DNA from: an uncultured SAR86 cluster bacterium
GTDB taxonomy: Bacteria > Pseudomonadota > Gammaproteobacteria > Magnimaribacterales > Magnimaribacteraceae
Length of the DNA: 64,000 bases
Direction: 5' to 3'
Assembly (NCBI GenBank): GCA_902532675.1
Contig: CACAIY010000004.1
Location: forward strand, 20,068-84,067
A program made the translations under genes and the position numbers. The notes beneath the pieces are model-generated. The model did not search any database, was not told the origin of the DNA, and worked only from the letters and a program-made list of their open reading frames with translations. Positions 25,196 to 33,874 of the stretch are shown in pieces (the first letter of the stretch is position 1; each line of letters opens with the position of its first letter).

Positions 25196-27421
25196 ATGCT
25201 TAAATCAATCACCTACATATTCGTATTTTTCTTTTTGGTTTACGTGTTACTTGTAACTTTATCCGTGAATGGATACTTAGGCAGATACGAATCTCCAGGC
25301 GAGATAATTGATTCCCCTATACCTAGCAAAACCTTAGAAGATAGGGTTATTTCTCAGATTATTACAAAGGATCATTTATTAGAACAAGACAATAAGATGA
25401 TTCTTTTTGGTGATTTCCATGTTCACACAACTTATTCAGTTGATGCGTTTTTACTTGGTTTACCTATGCTTGGAGGTGAAGGAACTCACCCTCCAGCAGA
25501 TGCCTGTAATTTTGCAAGATTTTGTTCTTCCTTAGATTTCTGGTCCATTAACGATCATGCTGAATCTTTAACTCAAGAAGATTGGCAAGAAACTATAGAT
25601 TCCATAAGGCAATGCAATGACGCAGGAACTCCATCAGGAGTACAGGATACAGTTGCTTTTTTGGGTTGGGAGTGGACTCAAGAAGGAGGACTTGGTAAAC
25701 CTCACTACGGTCATAAAAATATAATTTTAAAGGGAACTAGTAGAGATGAAGTCCCTTTAAGACCCATTGCTTCAACTAAAAGTCTAGATATGACTGATTT
25801 AGCTCGTTACACGCTCTCTGCTGTAAGACCAACTGACAGACGTCTTCATGATTTTATGAGGTTCATTGACGATTCAAGAATTTCTACCTGTCCAGAAAAT
25901 ATTTCAGTAAGAGATCTTCCATTAAATTGTATGGAGGTAGCTCGTACACCTGAAGTTTTATTCGATAAATTAAATCAATGGGATTTAGACAGTATCGTTA
26001 TACCGCATGGAACTGCATGGGGAGCATACACTCCGCCAGATGCAGACTGGAATGATCAGCTCACGGACGACTTGCACGATCCTAATATTCAAACTTTAGT
26101 GGAAATTTATTCAGGTCATGGAAATTCAGAAGAGTACAGGGATTGGAAGAATTATTTTAATGACGAAAAGGGTAACCTCGCTTGCCCAGAAGCTACCACT
26201 GACTTCCTGCCTTCTTGCAGGCAAGCAGGCAGAATAATAGAAAAGCGTTGTTTGGATGAAGGTGAATCAAAAAGAGAATGTAAAAAGCGTGCAAGCGAAG
26301 CAAGACTCAATTACTTAAACGAAGGCATATATGGTGAGACAACAATCTTTAATGAATTACCTTCTGATTGGTTAGATGCCGGTCAATGTAAAGACTGTTT
26401 CTTGCCTGCTTTCAATTTAAGACCCAAAGGCTCTGCACAATATATGCTGGCGCTTAGAAATTTTAATAATGACGATGTCGTAGAAAGATTTAAATTTGGT
26501 TTCATTGGCTCTAGTGACAATCATAAGGCTAGACCTGGAAACGGATATAAAGAAATTAACCGAAGAGAAATGACAGAGGCTGCAGGTCCTGAAGATGCTA
26601 CAGGCTATTTATTGGCTTTCAGAGAAGGGGAAGGACCTTACAGCAGGTCTCTTGCAAGAAACTGGACTAAAGATACAGTTCCTCCAGGGCCAGTAGAATT
26701 CGAAAGAACGGCTTCATTTTTTAAAACTGGTGGCCTTATTGCTGCTCATGCCAATGGTAGAAGTCGAGATTCAATATGGAGTGCCGTAAAACGAAAAGAA
26801 GTATACGCAACTTCTGGACCAAGAATTTTATTATGGTTTGACCTATTGAACGATCCTTACGGAGAAGAAATCTCTATGGGATCCGAGACAATAATGAATA
26901 AGAACCCAAGATTTGTTGTTAAGGCTGCTGGTTCTTTTAAACAAAAACCAGGTTGTCCTGAATATTCATTTAATGCTTTAGGTTCTGAAGAAGTAGAAAG
27001 ACTTTGTAGAAATGAATGTTATAACCCCTCTGACGTTCGAAACAAAATAACCAGAATTGAAGTAGCGAGAATCACACCTCAAATTTATGAAGGAGAACCA
27101 ATAAAGAATTTGATAAAAGATAAATGGAAAGTCTTTGATTGTCCTGATGATAATCAAGGTTGTACTTTTACGTTTACTGACAAAGAATTTGTTCAAGATA
27201 AACGAGATGTTGTTTACTACGTTAGGGCAATAGAAGAGCCTTCTAAAGCTGTAAATGCATCGGGTTTGAGATGCGAATATGATTCATTTGGAAATTGCTT
27301 AGAAACAAATATTTGCTCAGGAAGTTCTTTAGAAACCCCTTACCAGGATGATTGCCTAGGAGATGTTGAAGAAAGAGCTTGGTCCTCTCCGATATTTGTT
27401 GATTACAGAGAGGACTATTAG
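25196..27421 (+). CDS. membrane-anchored DUF3604 (PHP-like) protein
   Basis: 741 residues of the DUF3604 family. One N-terminal hydrophobic segment (about 5-25) suggests a membrane anchor or uncleaved signal with the large domain outside. PHP-type metal motifs are visible: GDFHVHTTYSVDAF (His75, His77) and NDHAE, then GFIGSSDNHKARPG in the C-terminal half. Many Cys residues (DACNFARFC, CLDEGESKRECKK, CKDCF) fit a disulfide-rich exported protein. Family members are predicted metal-dependent hydrolases, but I know no established substrate. Converges on the crotonase gene with 2 bases between. Confidence 0.8.
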   Translation: MLKSITYIFVFFFLVYVLLVTLSVNGYLGRYESPGEIIDSPIPSKTLEDRVISQIITKDHLLEQDNKMILFGDFHVHTTYSVDAFLLGLPMLGGEGTHPPADACNFARFCSSLDFWSINDHAESLTQEDWQETIDSIRQCNDAGTPSGVQDTVAFLGWEWTQEGGLGKPHYGHKNIILKGTSRDEVPLRPIASTKSLDMTDLARYTLSAVRPTDRRLHDFMRFIDDSRISTCPENISVRDLPLNCMEVARTPEVLFDKLNQWDLDSIVIPHGTAWGAYTPPDADWNDQLTDDLHDPNIQTLVEIYSGHGNSEEYRDWKNYFNDEKGNLACPEATTDFLPSCRQAGRIIEKRCLDEGESKRECKKRASEARLNYLNEGIYGETTIFNELPSDWLDAGQCKDCFLPAFNLRPKGSAQYMLALRNFNNDDVVERFKFGFIGSSDNHKARPGNGYKEINRREMTEAAGPEDATGYLLAFREGEGPYSRSLARNWTKDTVPPGPVEFERTASFFKTGGLIAAHANGRSRDSIWSAVKRKEVYATSGPRILLWFDLLNDPYGEEISMGSETIMNKNPRFVVKAAGSFKQKPGCPEYSFNALGSEEVERLCRNECYNPSDVRNKITRIEVARITPQIYEGEPIKNLIKDKWKVFDCPDDNQGCTFTFTDKEFVQDKRDVVYYVRAIEEPSKAVNASGLRCEYDSFGNCLETNICSGSSLETPYQDDCLGDVEERAWSSPIFVDYREDY

Positions 27422-27423
27422 CC

Positions 27424-28215
27424 TTACTTACCTTTCCAGTTAGGTGCTCGTTTTTCAGCAAAAGCTACTGGACCTTCTATAAAGTCTTCACTTTTATATA
27501 AAGCTTGCACAGCAGGATAATTATTATTTTGCATAGATTTTTCAAGATCTGACTCATCTAAATTTTTATAAGCCACTTCTTTAGTTGCCCTAATAGACAT
27601 TGGAGAGCAAGCCTCTATTTCTGAGGCCCATCTTCTAGCAGCATCCATTAAATCAGCTTGAGGAACAACCTCATTAACAAACCCTAATTCTTTGGCTTCT
27701 TCAGCTCCTACATGACGACCAGTCAACATCATGCCCATCGCATTCTTCATGCCTATTTGTCTTGGTAATCTTTGAAGACCACCAGCAAGAGCAGCTAATC
27801 CAACTTTAGGTTCAGGCAATGCAAATCTTGCATTATCAGAAGCGATAATCAAATCACAAGCTAATGCAATCTCAAATCCTCCGCCCATAGCAACACCATT
27901 AACAGCTGCAATAATCGGTTTATTTAGATTAAAACGACTTGTGAGCCCCGCAAAACCAGATTCCGCCATACCTATGGTTCTATCTCCTCCAGCCGCTTGA
28001 TACTTTAAATCGTTACCAGCAGAAAAAGCTCTATCACCAGAACCAGTAACTATACCTACCCATAGATCTTCATCCTTCGCAAACTCATTCCAAACTTCAT
28101 CAAATTCAAGATGTGATGGTGGGTGCAAAGAATTCATTACGTCAGGCCTATTGATAGTCACTTCTAAAATATGCCCGTTGATCGCCGTTGTTAAAAATTC
28201 ATAATCAGTTTTCAT
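27424..28215 (-). CDS. enoyl-CoA hydratase family, CaiD-like crotonase
   Basis: 263-residue crotonase. RPDVMNSLHPPSH near 20, GDRAFSAGNDLKY near 60, NGVAMGGGFEIALACDLIIA near 105 and LPEPKVGLAALAGGLQRLPR near 130 resemble carnitinyl-CoA dehydratase and related enoyl-CoA hydratases. A strong AAGGAG lies before the ATG. It stands as a single minus-strand gene between the DUF3604 gene and the divergent amidotransferase. Third crotonase of the window. Confidence 0.88.
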   Translation of the reverse strand: MKTDYEFLTTAINGHILEVTINRPDVMNSLHPPSHLEFDEVWNEFAKDEDLWVGIVTGSGDRAFSAGNDLKYQAAGGDRTIGMAESGFAGLTSRFNLNKPIIAAVNGVAMGGGFEIALACDLIIASDNARFALPEPKVGLAALAGGLQRLPRQIGMKNAMGMMLTGRHVGAEEAKELGFVNEVVPQADLMDAARRWASEIEACSPMSIRATKEVAYKNLDESDLEKSMQNNNYPAVQALYKSEDFIEGPVAFAEKRAPNWKGK

Positions 28216-28273
28216 TTAAGTCTCCTTATTAATATAGAAAGGATAACAGTCATTCTTTATAAGTTAAATAGGG

Positions 28274-28279
28274 TAAGAT
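28274..28279 (+). promoter_or_regulatory. -10 box of the glutamine amidotransferase gene
   Basis: TAAGAT ends 6 bases before the ATG at 28286 and no ribosome-binding site is present, so transcription would start at or next to the start codon. Confidence 0.45.
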
Positions 28280-28285
28280 TATGAA

Positions 28286-29005
28286 ATGGATTCAAATTTA
28301 ACCATTGGAATACTTTTGACGGATCATGTGGTTCCTAAGTTAATTGAAAAACATGGAGATCAAGACGAATTCTATGAGTATATCTTTAACAAAGTAGACC
28401 CCAATATTAATTTAAAGGTCTACGATGTTGTAATTGATGAGTATCCAGATGATATTGATGAGTGTGATGGTTATATTATTACGGGCAGTAAACTCAGCAC
28501 TTATGACGATGTCGATTGGATTAAAACTCTAGAGGAGTACGTAAGAACATTAGATGCTTCTAAAAAAAATCTTTTAGGAGTATGTTTTGGTCATCAATTA
28601 ATAGCTCAAGCATTAGGAGGTAAAGTTGAAAAGGCTAAAGTAGGTTGGACGTTGGGTATTCAGCCTTACAATTTCTTATCCAAATTTCCATGGGTAAATA
28701 ATCATAACGAATCAGTGCGATTAATTCATTCACATCAAGACCAAGTTACTGAATTGCCTACAAACGCTGAGTTGATAGCAAAGAATGATAGGGTTCCTGT
28801 AGCAATGTTTAGAGTTGGTGATCATATTATGTCCATGCAAGGTCATCCTGAATTCTCAGAAGATTACGCTCATGACGTTGCCAATTTGAGGAAAGATATA
28901 TTAGGAGAAACAGTTTTCAGTAAGGCAAGTCGTAGCTTGATGAAAAAAGATTCTGACAGATTGGAAGTTACTCAGTGGTGGGTTGATTTCTTTAAACAGG
29001 CCTAA
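28286..29005 (+). CDS. class I glutamine amidotransferase (GMP-synthase-like)
   Basis: 239 residues. The catalytic nucleophile is in LLGVCFGHQLIAQALGG and the His-Glu pair in MQGHPEFS, so the glutaminase triad is complete. Single-domain proteins of this type release ammonia from glutamine or hydrolyse gamma-glutamyl compounds (as in polyamine breakdown). No synthetase domain is fused and no gua gene is adjacent. The mRNA is probably leaderless. It converges with the TauD-like gene, sharing the stop tetramer CTAA. Confidence 0.85.
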   Translation: MDSNLTIGILLTDHVVPKLIEKHGDQDEFYEYIFNKVDPNINLKVYDVVIDEYPDDIDECDGYIITGSKLSTYDDVDWIKTLEEYVRTLDASKKNLLGVCFGHQLIAQALGGKVEKAKVGWTLGIQPYNFLSKFPWVNNHNESVRLIHSHQDQVTELPTNAELIAKNDRVPVAMFRVGDHIMSMQGHPEFSEDYAHDVANLRKDILGETVFSKASRSLMKKDSDRLEVTQWWVDFFKQA

Positions 29006-29814
29006 CCCTCAATCGTAATTCTCTCCATTCTTCTTAATTGAGGCCAATAATCATTTACTGGCTTATGCAAAACCGATCTATTGTCCCAAAATGCTATTGA
29101 ATTTATTTCCCAGCTAAACCTGCAAACAAATTTATCTTTTTGAATATGATCGAATAAAAATTCAAGCAAATCTTCAGATTCACTAGAATCCATATTTTCT
29201 ATGTGTGAAGTAAATAACCTATTAACGTATAAGACCTTTTTCTTAGAGATTGGATGACTTTTTACGACAGGATGAGAAATAGGGGGGTTTTCTTTAAGAG
29301 CCCCTGCCAATCTTTCTCTTCCACCTTCTTCAGCTAAGCTTTCTTGAAAACCATGCTCAAAACTATGAATAGCATTTAATCCTAATAATTTTTCTTGCAT
29401 TTCATTATCAAGATCAGAAAAAGCTGCCGACAAGCTAGCAAACAAAGTATCACCTCCAGTTTTAGGAATAACTCTTCCTATTAAAATGCTACCCAGAGGA
29501 GGGCTTGCTTTAAAGGTCATGTCCGTATGCCACTCTTCAATTTTAGAAGGGTTTTCACGATCGTTTTCCAGGATAGTTATTTCTGGAAAACCATCTATTG
29601 TTGGGTAAGCCGGGTGGGTTTGTAAACTTCCAAAATAATTGGCTAATCTTTTATGATCTTCATAGCTTATATTTTGATCTCTAATAAAAACAACCTCATT
29701 TTCAGACAATACTTCCATAAAGTTAGAGATCTCGTCATCTGAGAATGGTTTAGAAAGATCAAATCCACTTATGGTAGCACCTAAAACAGAGTTGCTTTTT
29801 TCAACTTTAATCAT
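29002..29814 (-). CDS. TauD/TfdA-family Fe(II)/2-oxoglutarate dioxygenase
   Basis: 270 residues (from the ATG at 29814). The iron ligands are visible as HTD in EEWHTDMTF and His in AFWDNRSVLHKPVNDY, and the 2-oxoglutarate Arg is in RRMERITIEG. Enzymes of this family hydroxylate taurine, aryloxyacids, gamma-butyrobetaine or similar. The ORF track starts at a GTG (29823), but that codon overlaps the -10 box (TATAGT, 29822-29827), whereas the ATG at 29814 lies 7 bases downstream of that box. A leaderless start there is more likely. Substrate unknown. Confidence 0.85.
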   Translation of the reverse strand: MIKVEKSNSVLGATISGFDLSKPFSDDEISNFMEVLSENEVVFIRDQNISYEDHKRLANYFGSLQTHPAYPTIDGFPEITILENDRENPSKIEEWHTDMTFKASPPLGSILIGRVIPKTGGDTLFASLSAAFSDLDNEMQEKLLGLNAIHSFEHGFQESLAEEGGRERLAGALKENPPISHPVVKSHPISKKKVLYVNRLFTSHIENMDSSESEDLLEFLFDHIQKDKFVCRFSWEINSIAFWDNRSVLHKPVNDYWPQLRRMERITIEG

Positions 29815-29821
29815 CATCTCC

Positions 29822-29829
29822 ACTATAAT
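29822..29829. promoter_or_regulatory. overlapping divergent -10 boxes
   Basis: ACTATAAT serves both strands: TATAAT (29824-29829, plus) for the cytidylyltransferase gene, 8 bases before its ATG, and TATAGT (29822-29827, minus) for the dioxygenase gene, 7 bases before its ATG. Neither gene has room for a 5' leader. Confidence 0.55.
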
Positions 29830-29837
29830 GACAAGCT

Positions 29838-30257
29838 ATGAAAAAAGGAATTACATTTGGAGCTTTTGATTTATTCCATGCTGGACATGTTTTGATGTTG
29901 AAAGAGGCTAGAACCGTTTGCGACTATTTAATTGTAGCTCTTCAAACTGATCCTAGTATAGATAGAGATACTAAAAATTCACCGGTTCAATCCATCGAAG
30001 AAAGAGAAATACAAGTCTCAGGCTGTAAACATGTGGATGAGGTCATTATTTACGAGCGTGAAGCAGATATTATAGAAATCTTAAAGACAATAGATTGGGA
30101 CGTAAGAATATTAGGCGACGAATACAAAGATAAACCTTTCACTGGAAGAGAAGAGTCTTTAGATAAGTGTTATTTCAATTCAAGACCTCATGATTTTTCA
30201 ACCTCAGAACTAAGAGAACGTGTTGCAAGTAAACATTTCAGTGCAAAAAAGGATTAA
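29838..30257 (+). CDS. cytidylyltransferase-family nucleotidyltransferase (TagD-like)
   Basis: 139-residue nucleotidyltransferase with GAFDLFHAGH (HxGH at 14-17) and the C-terminal STSELRERV, both diagnostic of glycerol-3-phosphate or related cytidylyltransferases. It would couple a phosphorylated alcohol to CTP, giving a CDP-linked precursor of a surface polymer or lipid head group. No partner transferase is adjacent. A perfect TATAAT lies 8 bases before the ATG; the transcript is probably leaderless. The next gene is phoB. Confidence 0.85.
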   Translation: MKKGITFGAFDLFHAGHVLMLKEARTVCDYLIVALQTDPSIDRDTKNSPVQSIEEREIQVSGCKHVDEVIIYEREADIIEILKTIDWDVRILGDEYKDKPFTGREESLDKCYFNSRPHDFSTSELRERVASKHFSAKKD

Positions 30258-30281
30258 ATCTTTTTACCATTCTTTTCATTT

Positions 30282-30314
30282 TCGTAACATATTGTTCACA
30301 CAAAGCTGGATAAT
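30282..30314 (+). promoter_or_regulatory. PhoB-box-like repeats and -10 box of phoB
   Basis: TCGTAAC-ATAT-TGTTCAC (30282-30299) gives two 7-base repeats on an 11-base period. Ten bases after the second repeat comes GATAAT (30309-30314), the spacing expected when a Pho box replaces the -35. The phoB ATG is only 7 bases further. Confidence 0.6.
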
Positions 30315-30321
30315 GTAACCA

Positions 30322-31014
30322 ATGAGCAAACATATCCTTATTGTTGAAGATGAAAAGGATCTATTAGATACCCTTGAATACAACTTTAAACACGCAGGTT
30401 ATAAAGTTTCCACGTCCTTAGAGGGCAATAAAGCAATAAGTCTTGCTACGGGTAAGAATAATCCAGATCTAGTCATATTAGATTTAATGCTACCTGATAT
30501 TTCTGGTTTAGACGTTTGCAAAGAAATAAGAAGCAACCCCGTGAGTAAAAATACACCCATATTGATGTTAACGGCCAAAGGAGAAGAGGTGGACCGTATA
30601 CTTGGATTTGAACTTGGGGCTGATGACTACCTGGTTAAACCTTTCAGTCTCAGAGAATTAACACTCAGAGTAGCTGCGTTACTCAAAAGAAATGTGCCCT
30701 TAGAATCAGATGAGAATATTAAATTAGGTGATTTAAATATTGATTTAGCCGCGCACAGAGTTTTCGTTGAATCTAATGAAGTTACGTTAACGGCAAAAGA
30801 ATTTGATTTATTAGTGCATTTAGCCAGACACAATGGCCGCGTTCAAACAAGAGATTACTTATTAGAACAAATTTGGGGTTATTCCAGCGACGTAACCACA
30901 AGAACCGTAGACACACACATTAAAAGACTCAGATCTAAAATAGGGTCTTTTGGAAATTTAATCGAAACAGTTAGATCAATTGGTTATCGATTTAACTATA
31001 ATTCGGATACATGA
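30322..31014 (+). CDS. phoB: phosphate-regulon response regulator PhoB
   Basis: 230-residue OmpR/PhoB-type regulator. The receiver domain has the acidic pair IVEDE, phosphoacceptor Asp54 in LVILDLMLPD, Thr84 and Lys106 in DDYLVKPF. The C-terminal winged helix ends with TRTVDTHIKRLRSKIG and a final IETVRSIGYRF, typical of PhoB. It activates genes for phosphate uptake under starvation by binding Pho boxes. Its start overlaps the end of a promoter with a Pho box, so it probably activates itself. phoR follows with an ATGA overlap. The assignment as PhoB rather than another OmpR member is supported by the downstream porin, DUF47 and Pit genes. Confidence 0.92.
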   Translation: MSKHILIVEDEKDLLDTLEYNFKHAGYKVSTSLEGNKAISLATGKNNPDLVILDLMLPDISGLDVCKEIRSNPVSKNTPILMLTAKGEEVDRILGFELGADDYLVKPFSLRELTLRVAALLKRNVPLESDENIKLGDLNIDLAAHRVFVESNEVTLTAKEFDLLVHLARHNGRVQTRDYLLEQIWGYSSDVTTRTVDTHIKRLRSKIGSFGNLIETVRSIGYRFNYNSDT

Positions 31015-32087
31015 GTTTCCTAGATTTTTTTAAAAAGAAAGAAGCATCTTTTCAACAGCCAGAACCCACTAATAATAGCTCGGCAAGAGATCTATCCGGA
31101 GTTTTAGACTCCGTTGGAGTGGGTTTAATAGTCATAGATGAAAATGACTGTTTATTGGAACTTAATGAATCCAGCATGGGCTATCTTGGACTCCCTGAGA
31201 ATACCATTGGAAGTAAAGCGGTAGAGGTTATAAAAAGTGTAGATTTAATAAATCTTATCAAGCAATCAAAAGAGTCAACAAATCAAGTTGAAGAAATAAG
31301 CGGAACTCATGCAGGTGATAAGAATTTTCTAGTTAGTGCTACTTATGATGAAGAAAACCAAGAGACGCAAATTGTCATGATGGATACAACTCGCTCTAAT
31401 AGATTAGAGAACGTTAGAAGAGATTTCATCACCAACTTATCTCATGAATTAAGAACACCTGTGTCGGTAATAAGAGCAAACTCAGAGTCTTTGATCGACG
31501 GAGCTCTAGAAGACGAAGAGGCAGCTAAAAAATTCTCAACTGCTATTCTTAGAAATGCAGAAAAGTTAACGCGTTTGTTATCGGATATCTTAAATTTATC
31601 TACTCTTGAATCTGGTGAATACACACTAGATATTCGATCAACTAATGTCACACCCATTATTAATAATGTAGTTTCTAACTTAAAAGAAGCAAATCCTTCA
31701 ATAGACATCCAGGTAACAATTCAAGAAGATTTATTGGTCACGTGCGACATTCAAGCTTTTGAACAAGTAATGACTAACTTAATTGAAAACGGAATAAAGT
31801 ATGGCACTACCGATAATTCTAATACCTTATCAATAGGTGCTAAGCCAGTAGGTCAGAAGATGAGATTTGAAATAGAAGATAAAGGTAAGGGTATTCCCCC
31901 CGAAGAAAGAAAAAGAGTTTTTGAAAGGTTTTACAGAGTTCAAGAAAAAGAAGTTCTTGAAAACAGCGGAACGGGCTTAGGCTTATCCATAGTCAAAAAT
32001 TTAGTTCATCTCATGGACGGCTCCGTAGGCAATGAACAGGCCCATCCCACCGGAACTATTTTCTGGTTTACGTTAAATATTGATTAG
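31011..32087 (+). CDS. phoR: phosphate-regulon sensor kinase PhoR, no membrane segments
   Basis: 358-residue histidine kinase: a PAS-like region (about 28-125), the phosphoacceptor His145 in NLSHELRTP, the N box NLIENGIKYG, and G boxes in EDKGKGIPPEERKRVFERFYR and GTGLGLSIVKNLVHLMDG. It pairs with phoB (ATGA overlap). Unlike E. coli PhoR, the N-terminus (MSFLDFFKKKEASFQQPEP) has no hydrophobic helix, so the kinase appears soluble or only peripherally attached. It may sense through a PhoU-type partner such as the DUF47 protein at 33189. Confidence 0.88.
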   Translation: MSFLDFFKKKEASFQQPEPTNNSSARDLSGVLDSVGVGLIVIDENDCLLELNESSMGYLGLPENTIGSKAVEVIKSVDLINLIKQSKESTNQVEEISGTHAGDKNFLVSATYDEENQETQIVMMDTTRSNRLENVRRDFITNLSHELRTPVSVIRANSESLIDGALEDEEAAKKFSTAILRNAEKLTRLLSDILNLSTLESGEYTLDIRSTNVTPIINNVVSNLKEANPSIDIQVTIQEDLLVTCDIQAFEQVMTNLIENGIKYGTTDNSNTLSIGAKPVGQKMRFEIEDKGKGIPPEERKRVFERFYRVQEKEVLENSGTGLGLSIVKNLVHLMDGSVGNEQAHPTGTIFWFTLNID

Positions 32088-32102
32088 AAACAAACTACAC
32101 AA

Positions 32103-32147
32103 ACGTTTCTAGCTTGAAACAAGATTGTAACAATCTTTTTTTAATCT
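32103..32147 (+). promoter_or_regulatory. PhoB-box-like repeats and -10 box of the porin gene
   Basis: Repeats ACGTTTC, TTGAAAC and TTGTAAC follow each other every 11 bases (32103-32131). TAATCT (32142-32147) begins 10 bases after the last repeat, as at phoB. AAGATTG-TAA-CAATCTT plus a T run at 32121-32142 could also fold as a weak terminator for phoR; the two readings overlap. Confidence 0.6.
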
Positions 32148-32177
32148 AAGTTTATTATCTAAAAAATTGGAGACTAA

Positions 32178-33107
32178 ATGAAACTTAGAGATTGTTTATT
32201 CATTTTTATTACATTATTTTGTTTCTGTTTAAAAGCTGAACCCACCGTGTATGGAAAACTTTGGATTTCGGTTGAATCTCAAGATACTTCATCGGGTACA
32301 GAAGTAGATATGGTTAGTAATGCTTCAAGATTGGGTGTTAAAGGCTCAATGGATTTTGGAGAAGGCTTAGAGGCCATTTACCAAGCAGAGTATGAGGTTG
32401 ATCCTGTGGACGGTACCGCTGATGAAAAAAACGGAAGGACCTTCAAACAAAGAAATAGTTTTATTGGCATAAAAGGGTCTTATGGAACTTTATTTCTGGG
32501 CACACACGATACAGCCATGAAGAGATCTATAGCAAAAATTGATCTTTTTAATGATCTCGCAGGTGATATTAAAAATATCTTGCAAGGCGAGAATAGGATG
32601 AGTGATTTTATCAGTTATACAACTCCTACTTTAGGAGACGGATTTTCAGCAACTTTTAATGCTATTAAGGGAACTAAAGATGAAGAAGATAATAGTATTG
32701 GAGATTCCACTTCTATATCTCTAAATTATAAAACTAAATCTTTCTACGCAGCCATTGCTTTTGATTCAGAGCTAAAAGGCTACGATACGACCAGGATGTC
32801 TATTCAAGTGCCTTTTAATAGAACTCAGATAGGTATTATTTATCAAGATACAGAGAAATTAAGCTCTGGCTTAGAAGAAGATGGTTATGTTTTAAGTCTT
32901 TCTCAAAAGGTGGGAGAAAAAGGACTGTTTAAAATTCAGTTAGCGGAATCAGATATGAAAATGGGTTCCGGTAAACAAACTTCTATTGGTTACGACTATA
33001 AATTAAGTAAAAAGGCAAAAGCCTTTATCTTTTATACAGACCTTTCCGGAGATACTCTTTCTAAAGAAAAAGAAATAACGGCTCTTGGATTTGAGTATAA
33101 GTTTTAA
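32178..33107 (+). CDS. outer-membrane porin, general (OmpC/PhoE-like) type
   Basis: 309 residues: a signal peptide of about 20 (ending near CLKAEP), then alternating beta strands beginning TVYGKLWISVE, the porin block SRLGVKGSMDFGEGLEAIYQAEY, the strand RNSFIGIKGSYGTLFLGTHD, and a C-terminal Phe in ALGFEYKF as required for barrel insertion. It would form a trimeric pore. Its position after phoBR behind a PhoB-box-like element suggests a phosphate-starvation porin by analogy with PhoE or OprP; selectivity cannot be read from sequence. GGAG precedes the ATG. Confidence 0.88.
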   Translation: MKLRDCLFIFITLFCFCLKAEPTVYGKLWISVESQDTSSGTEVDMVSNASRLGVKGSMDFGEGLEAIYQAEYEVDPVDGTADEKNGRTFKQRNSFIGIKGSYGTLFLGTHDTAMKRSIAKIDLFNDLAGDIKNILQGENRMSDFISYTTPTLGDGFSATFNAIKGTKDEEDNSIGDSTSISLNYKTKSFYAAIAFDSELKGYDTTRMSIQVPFNRTQIGIIYQDTEKLSSGLEEDGYVLSLSQKVGEKGLFKIQLAESDMKMGSGKQTSIGYDYKLSKKAKAFIFYTDLSGDTLSKEKEITALGFEYKF

Positions 33108-33110
33108 TAA

Positions 33111-33139
33111 CTGTTACTAAGACGTAACAAAGTTGTAAC
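33111..33139 (+). promoter_or_regulatory. triple PhoB-box-like repeats before the DUF47-pit operon
   Basis: CTGTTAC-TAAG-ACGTAAC-AAAG-TTGTAAC: three 7-base direct repeats separated by 4 bases, the clearest Pho-box-like array in the window. The -10 is less certain (AT-rich run at 33146-33155). Confidence 0.65.
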
Positions 33140-33188
33140 AAGTTTTATTAATTTAAAGGATAAAATATAACAAAAAGAGAGGAGCAAA

Positions 33189-33866
33189 ATGGCATCTAGA
33201 GGTTTTAGCGATATTATAAAAAAGTCACCATTTGGGCCGATAAAAGCTCATATGGAAGTCTCCAAGAAAAGTACTGAAGAGTTAATTAACTTTTTAGAAT
33301 CAGCTGTTAATTCTGATTGGAATAAAGCAACTGATTCTAGAAAAGTAATTTCACAATTAGAAAACGAAGCTGATGTTTTAAAAGCAGAAACTAGAAGCTT
33401 GCTAACAAAGAGTTTATTTTTGGCCGTTCCTAGAGAAGACATTCTAGATTTAATTAAATTAGCCGATGATATACCTAACACCGTTAAAGATATTTCTGGA
33501 TTAATGATAGGGCGTCAAATGGAAATCCCTGCCGAAATATCCACTTCATTCATGCTTTTTGCAAAAGAGGCAGCCGCTATCACGGATGCAGCCGGTGAAG
33601 CTGTTGATCACATAGATGAACTTTTTCAATTTTCTTTTGGTGGAAATGCTGCAATTAAGATGAAAGAGCTTATAGAAAAACTAGACTCCCTTGAAAATAC
33701 TAATGATCAATCTGAGATTACTCTAAGGCAGGAATTATTTGCAATTGAAAAGGATCTTCCTCCAGTTAATGTTATGTTTTTATATAACGTTATCAATAAG
33801 ATAGGAGAATTATCTGATAGAGCAGAACAAGTTGGGCATCGTATCTCATTAATCGCATCTAGATAG
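33189..33866 (+). CDS. DUF47 PhoU-like protein, Pit accessory
   Basis: 225 residues, mainly helical, of the PhoU-like DUF47 family (TIGR00153-type). Recognisable parts are the start GFSDIIKKSPFGPIKAHM, the acidic metal-binding helices VISQLENEADVLK and AVPREDILDLIKLADDI, and ISDRAEQVGHRI-like sequence at the end. These proteins accompany Pit carriers and are thought to control them. It is 8 bases from pit, with a strong ribosome-binding site (GAGAGGAG), and behind a triple Pho box. With no pst or phoU in view, it may also relay phosphate status to PhoR (inference). Confidence 0.9.
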   Translation: MASRGFSDIIKKSPFGPIKAHMEVSKKSTEELINFLESAVNSDWNKATDSRKVISQLENEADVLKAETRSLLTKSLFLAVPREDILDLIKLADDIPNTVKDISGLMIGRQMEIPAEISTSFMLFAKEAAAITDAAGEAVDHIDELFQFSFGGNAAIKMKELIEKLDSLENTNDQSEITLRQELFAIEKDLPPVNVMFLYNVINKIGELSDRAEQVGHRISLIASR

Positions 33867-33874
33867 GAGAAAAA

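Noticed and set aside
32121-32142. AAGATTG-TAA-CAATCTT with a T run as the phoR terminator.
   Set aside because: The stem is weak and AT-rich and coincides with an 11-base-period Pho-box array and a correctly spaced -10; the regulatory reading explains more. Terminator function is not excluded.
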